Shown piece by piece: positions 5,950 to 7,131 of a DNA stretch of 7,131 nucleotides (its first letter is position 1; each line of letters opens with the position of its first letter). This DNA is from an uncultured archaeon (lineage in GTDB: Archaea > Aenigmatarchaeota > Aenigmatarchaeia > GW2011-AR5): contig CAIKBN010000168.1 of NCBI GenBank assembly GCA_903825675.1, forward strand, positions 1-7,131, given 5' to 3'. Under the pieces are notes generated by a model. The model ran no database searches and was not told where the DNA came from. It saw only the letters and a list, made by a program, of their open reading frames with translations. Made by a program: the position numbers and the translations under genes.

Positions 5950-6651
5950 TCAACCTCCTTTTACAATTTCTCCATCTCTTAAATAAACAGTCCGTTCAGC
6001 ATATTTCGCGATGTCAGGTTCATGTGTAACCATAACAATCGTTACTTTCTCTTCCTCTTGGAGTTTATTTAGGAATTTCATTATTTCTGAACCGGTTTTT
6101 GTGTCCAGATTGCCAGTCGGTTCATCTGCCAATATGAGTGGAGGGTCATTCGCTAAAGCTCTGGCTATAGCCACCCGCTGGCGCTCACCGCCAGAAAGCT
6201 GGGAAGGTAGGTGTTCAGACCTCATTTCCAAACCAACTGTTCTGAGTAATTTTGATACTTTTTTCTCTCTTTCATTCTTATCGCATTCTATTATGAGCAT
6301 GGGCAATTCAATGTTTTCTCGAGCAGTTAATGTCGGATATAGGTTAAAAAACTGAAACACAAACCCAATTTTCCTTCCTCTCAATCTTGCTAACTTAGAA
6401 TCATTCAGCTTGGAAATATCAGTTCCATCTAGGTATATTTTTCCTGTTGTTGGTTTGTCTAAAACCCCTACCATATGCAAGAGTGTTGATTTGCCAGAGC
6501 CGCTTGGACCCATGATTGCTATAAATTCTTCTTTTTTGATTTTCAGGTCTACATCCTTCAAAGCCTGGACTTCAACACCATCTGCCTGATAAGTTTTGCA
6601 GACATTCTTTAATTCAATTACTGTATTTTTTCCGTTCACTGAACACACCAT
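5950..6651 (-). CDS. LolD/MacB-type ABC transporter ATP-binding protein
   Basis: A 233-aa cytoplasmic ATPase that energises the MacB-like permease encoded downstream. All ABC motifs are intact: Walker A GPSGSGKST (48-56), Q-loop Q100 in FVFQFFNLYPTLTA, signature LSGGERQ (152-158), Walker B LILADE (172-177) with catalytic E177, D-loop NLDT (181-184) and switch H210. The wording around the Q-loop and the size match the LolD/MacB/FtsE group. I choose ATG 6651; a longer in-frame reading to 6807 adds 52 non-homologous residues that would run through the promoter, the TGAAAC repeats and the divergent gene. No Shine-Dalgarno precedes 6651, but a TATA-like box is centred about 26 nt upstream, as for a leaderless message. 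The last codons, encoding KGG, contain the GGAGGT ribosome binding site of the next gene. It is the first gene of a three-gene operon (ATPase, surface protein, permease). Confidence 0.95.
   Translation of the reverse strand: MVCSVNGKNTVIELKNVCKTYQADGVEVQALKDVDLKIKKEEFIAIMGPSGSGKSTLLHMVGVLDKPTTGKIYLDGTDISKLNDSKLARLRGRKIGFVFQFFNLYPTLTARENIELPMLIIECDKNEREKKVSKLLRTVGLEMRSEHLPSQLSGGERQRVAIARALANDPPLILADEPTGNLDTKTGSEIMKFLNKLQEEEKVTIVMVTHEPDIAKYAERTVYLRDGEIVKGG
5953..5958 (-). promoter_or_regulatory. Shine-Dalgarno site embedded in the ATPase stop region
   Basis: GGAGGT on the minus strand overlaps the last codons and the TGA stop of the ATPase gene and lies 8 nt before ATG 5944. It decides the start of the surface-protein gene and indicates translation coupled to the end of the ATPase. 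Confidence 0.85.
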
Positions 6652-6670
6652 TCTTTTTACTTTAAATAAT

Positions 6671-6684
6671 ACATTTATATATTT
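6671..6684. promoter_or_regulatory. TATA-like element between the ABC operon and the divergent membrane-protein gene
   Basis: ACATTTATATATTT reads as AAATATATAAATGT on the minus strand. Its centre is about 26 nt from ATG 6651, fitting a leaderless ATPase message. On the plus strand the same A/T core would place a start near 6704-6706, at the edge of the TGAAAC repeat, giving a leader of about 36 nt for the gene at 6741. A second box (TTTAAATA, 6661-6668) is an alternative in either direction. One element probably serves both genes, but only the sequence is seen. Confidence 0.5.
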
Positions 6685-6739
6685 GAAACGGCATATTAAA
6701 CCATCTTGAAACAACCTGAAACATGAAACAAGGTGAAAC
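6684..6739 (+). repeat. TGAAAC repeat cluster with a 17-bp tandem repeat (putative operator)
   Basis: TGAAAC occurs at 6684-6689, 6707-6712, 6717-6722, 6724-6729 and 6734-6739. The last four form two tandem 17-bp units, TTGAAACAACCTGAAAC (6706-6722) and ATGAAACAAGGTGAAAC (6723-6739), identical at 14 of 17 positions. Within each unit the hexamers are 10 bp apart, one helical turn, so a protein could contact one face. The cluster lies between the promoter elements and the start of the divergent gene. The last copy overlaps the AGGTGA ribosome binding site. The hexamer also occurs singly in coding DNA (4613-4618, 6353-6358), so the clustering is what is notable. Confidence 0.65.
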
Positions 6740-6740
6740 A

Positions 6741-7131
6741 ATGGAAAAACCGTACATGAAATATATTGTGGTAATGCTTTTATGCTTTTTGTTTGGAGGT
6801 TTTTCATTGATATTTTATTTGCTGCAGGTTTATTCCGTTGTTTGGCAGGCAGACCTAGTGTCAGAAATTAGACAGGAACGTGGAAATTTCTCTATTCCTG
6901 TCCTTTCAACTCAGCCGAGAGAAGGTAATATCTCTGGATTCGATAGAAGACCTTCAGCACTCGAAAACAATTCTTTATTGTTATTTTCTCCATTCTCTTT
7001 AATACTTTTATTTACAGGCATTATTTCTTTATTGTCAGGCTTTTCAATCTGGAATTTGGTGAGGGAAAGGGAAATAAAATCTGCTAAAAAAACAGTTTTG
7101 GATGCACTCCTTCTTCCAGAAGAAAAGAAAG
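6741..7131 (+). CDS. Two-TM membrane protein, 3' end outside the window (possible membrane-bound regulator)
   Basis: An open frame of 130 codons that runs off the right edge. The product starts MEKPYMKYIVV, has TM1 about 8-30, an outer loop of about 48 residues with two N-glycosylation sequons (N63, N76), TM2 about 79-104, then a basic cytoplasmic segment (VREREIKSAKK) leading to LDALLLPEEKK where the window ends. By the positive-inside rule both ends face the cytoplasm. I start at ATG 6741 because AGGTGA (6731-6736) lies 4 nt upstream; an in-frame ATG at 6723 lies in the repeat and has no such site. From memory, archaeal two-TM proteins with this kind of ending (LL-PEE-KK) continue into a winged-helix DNA-binding domain, but that part is not visible here. 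Divergent from the ABC operon across an operator-like repeat, it may regulate that operon or be another component of it. Confidence 0.75.
   Translation, partial: MEKPYMKYIVVMLLCFLFGGFSLIFYLLQVYSVVWQADLVSEIRQERGNFSIPVLSTQPREGNISGFDRRPSALENNSLLLFSPFSLILLFTGIISLLSGFSIWNLVREREIKSAKKTVLDALLLPEEKK

Noticed and set aside
5942..5953. TTG start of the surface protein at 5953
   Set aside because: The TTG directly abuts and partly overlaps the Shine-Dalgarno site; ATG 5944 has correct spacing and gives a clean signal peptide.
6684..6739. Repeat cluster as a CRISPR fragment
   Set aside because: Units are 17 bp with no spacers and no cas genes nearby; an operator is the simpler reading.
6652..6807. Extended N-terminus of the ABC ATPase starting at 6807
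   Set aside because: The extra 52 residues have no ABC homology and would cross the TATA-like element, the TGAAAC repeats and the start of the divergent gene; ATG 6651 gives a normal LolD-type N-terminus.

Overview
The window looks like a chromosomal segment from an archaeon, probably an uncultured lineage with moderate to low GC. The evidence is a predicted exported COG1361-type surface protein inside an ABC transporter operon, TATA-like boxes about 24-28 nt upstream of several start codons with no ribosome binding site (leaderless pattern), Shine-Dalgarno sites mainly on operon-internal genes, and a two-helix membrane protein next to the ABC genes of a kind common in archaea. The domain call is fairly secure. 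I cannot fix the phylum; DPANN is possible.

Left third (1-2629), a sugar-phosphate salvage block. A PfkB-family sugar or nucleoside kinase (minus strand) diverges from an MtnA-type aldose-1-phosphate to ketose-1-phosphate isomerase (plus strand), which is followed after 4 nt by a HAD phosphatase. The 52-nt gap between the divergent genes holds one A/T core placed about right to be the TATA box for both leaderless transcripts. A strong Shine-Dalgarno sequence just after the kinase stop, at the left edge, predicts another co-transcribed gene outside the window. Kinase, isomerase and phosphatase together fit salvage of nucleoside-derived pentoses such as 5-methylthioribose or 5-deoxyribose phosphates. 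The exact substrate is inference.

Middle (2630-3535), a stand-alone iron-sulfur gene. It encodes a 241-aa protein with two CDGSH motifs flanking a divergent 4Fe-4S-like cysteine region, has its own TATA-like box, and converges on the ABC permease gene.

Right half (3536-7131), a MacB/LolCDE-like export system on the minus strand in the order ATPase, secreted tail-anchored beta-rich protein, FtsX/MacB permease. The surface protein sits between the two ABC genes and may act as the extracytoplasmic partner. A 42-bp dyad lies between it and the permease gene. Divergent from the ATPase is the start of a plus-strand gene for a two-TM protein that runs off the window. The intergenic region there carries five TGAAAC copies, four of them forming a 17-bp tandem repeat that ends in the ribosome binding site of the divergent gene. 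This looks like an operator, and the divergent gene may be a membrane-bound regulator of the transporter.

The best candidates for something undescribed are the transporter plus surface protein plus divergent membrane protein with its repeat operator, and the kinase/isomerase/phosphatase block. No RNA genes, insertion sequences or CRISPR arrays were seen.
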